Shown here piece by piece: positions 5,370 to 5,408 of a stretch of 5,408 nucleotides of DNA. A program made the position numbers and the translations under genes. Location: contig DABJ01000021.1 in NCBI GenBank assembly GCA_002102825.1, forward strand, positions 61,971-67,378, read 5' to 3'. The notes under the pieces were generated by a model, which did not search any database, had not been told where the DNA came from, and worked only from the letters and a program-made list of their open reading frames with translations. The stretch's first letter is position 1, and the number at the start of each line of letters is the position of its first letter. Source of the stretch: Candidatus Gastranaerophilales bacterium HUM_12. Lineage in GTDB: Bacteria > Cyanobacteriota > Vampirovibrionia > Gastranaerophilales > Gastranaerophilaceae.

Positions 5370-5408
5370 TATTTATTCAAAAATTAAGAGGTCGGACATC
5401 TTTAGATG
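5370..5408 (+). other. Gap after secY with a possible start of the next operon gene
   Basis: No terminator follows secY. AAGAGG (5386-5391) could be a ribosome binding site. The only ATG is at 5406-5408, the last three bases of the window, at a rather long 14-base spacing. In spc operons adk, map or infA usually follows secY, but no coding sequence is visible here to say which. Confidence 0.25.

Overview
The window is low-GC bacterial DNA. It most resembles a gut-type non-photosynthetic relative of Cyanobacteria (Gastranaerophilales / 'Melainabacteria'-like). This is an inference from three things: the core of ribosomal protein S5 and SecY read like cyanobacterial versions, the prepilin has the leader GFTLAEVLITLGIIGIV that I associate with multi-copy prepilins of that group, and the codon use is AT-rich. 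No 16S rRNA gene is present to confirm it.

Left part (1-2221), mostly minus strand. Bases 2-186 hold the tail of an unknown plus-strand gene, followed by a small plus-strand ORF with a good ribosome binding site. That ORF runs tail-to-tail into the end of leuC and looks like the 5' stub of a truncated gene. leuC (150-1391, minus) encodes a complete 413-residue isopropylmalate dehydratase large subunit; no leuD is visible. Upstream of leuC on the same strand is a type IV prepilin-like gene (1457-2158). It is interrupted by a single in-frame TAA codon at 1859-1861, and the frame continues unbroken on both sides.

Middle (2159-2668). A short XRE-type regulator gene (2247-2471, plus) diverges from the prepilin gene. 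The space between them holds overlapping divergent promoters, a 26-bp near-perfect palindrome at the prepilin transcription start, and a partial copy of it over the regulator start codon. The regulator has no Shine-Dalgarno sequence, and its predicted transcript starts at or near the ATG. Together these look like a small self-regulated switch. After the regulator, 197 bases carry a strong predicted sigma70 promoter and a leader of about 134 bases with a large multi-tier hairpin.

Right part (2669-5408), plus strand: rpsE, rpmD, rplO and secY in the canonical order of the end of the spc ribosomal operon, with a possible next start codon at the right edge. The usual upstream genes (rplR, rplF and so on) are missing. 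The spc operon is therefore split before rpsE in this sequence, and the downstream half has its own promoter and structured leader. The four genes supply two ribosomal subunit proteins of the large subunit, one of the small subunit, and the central channel of the Sec translocon.
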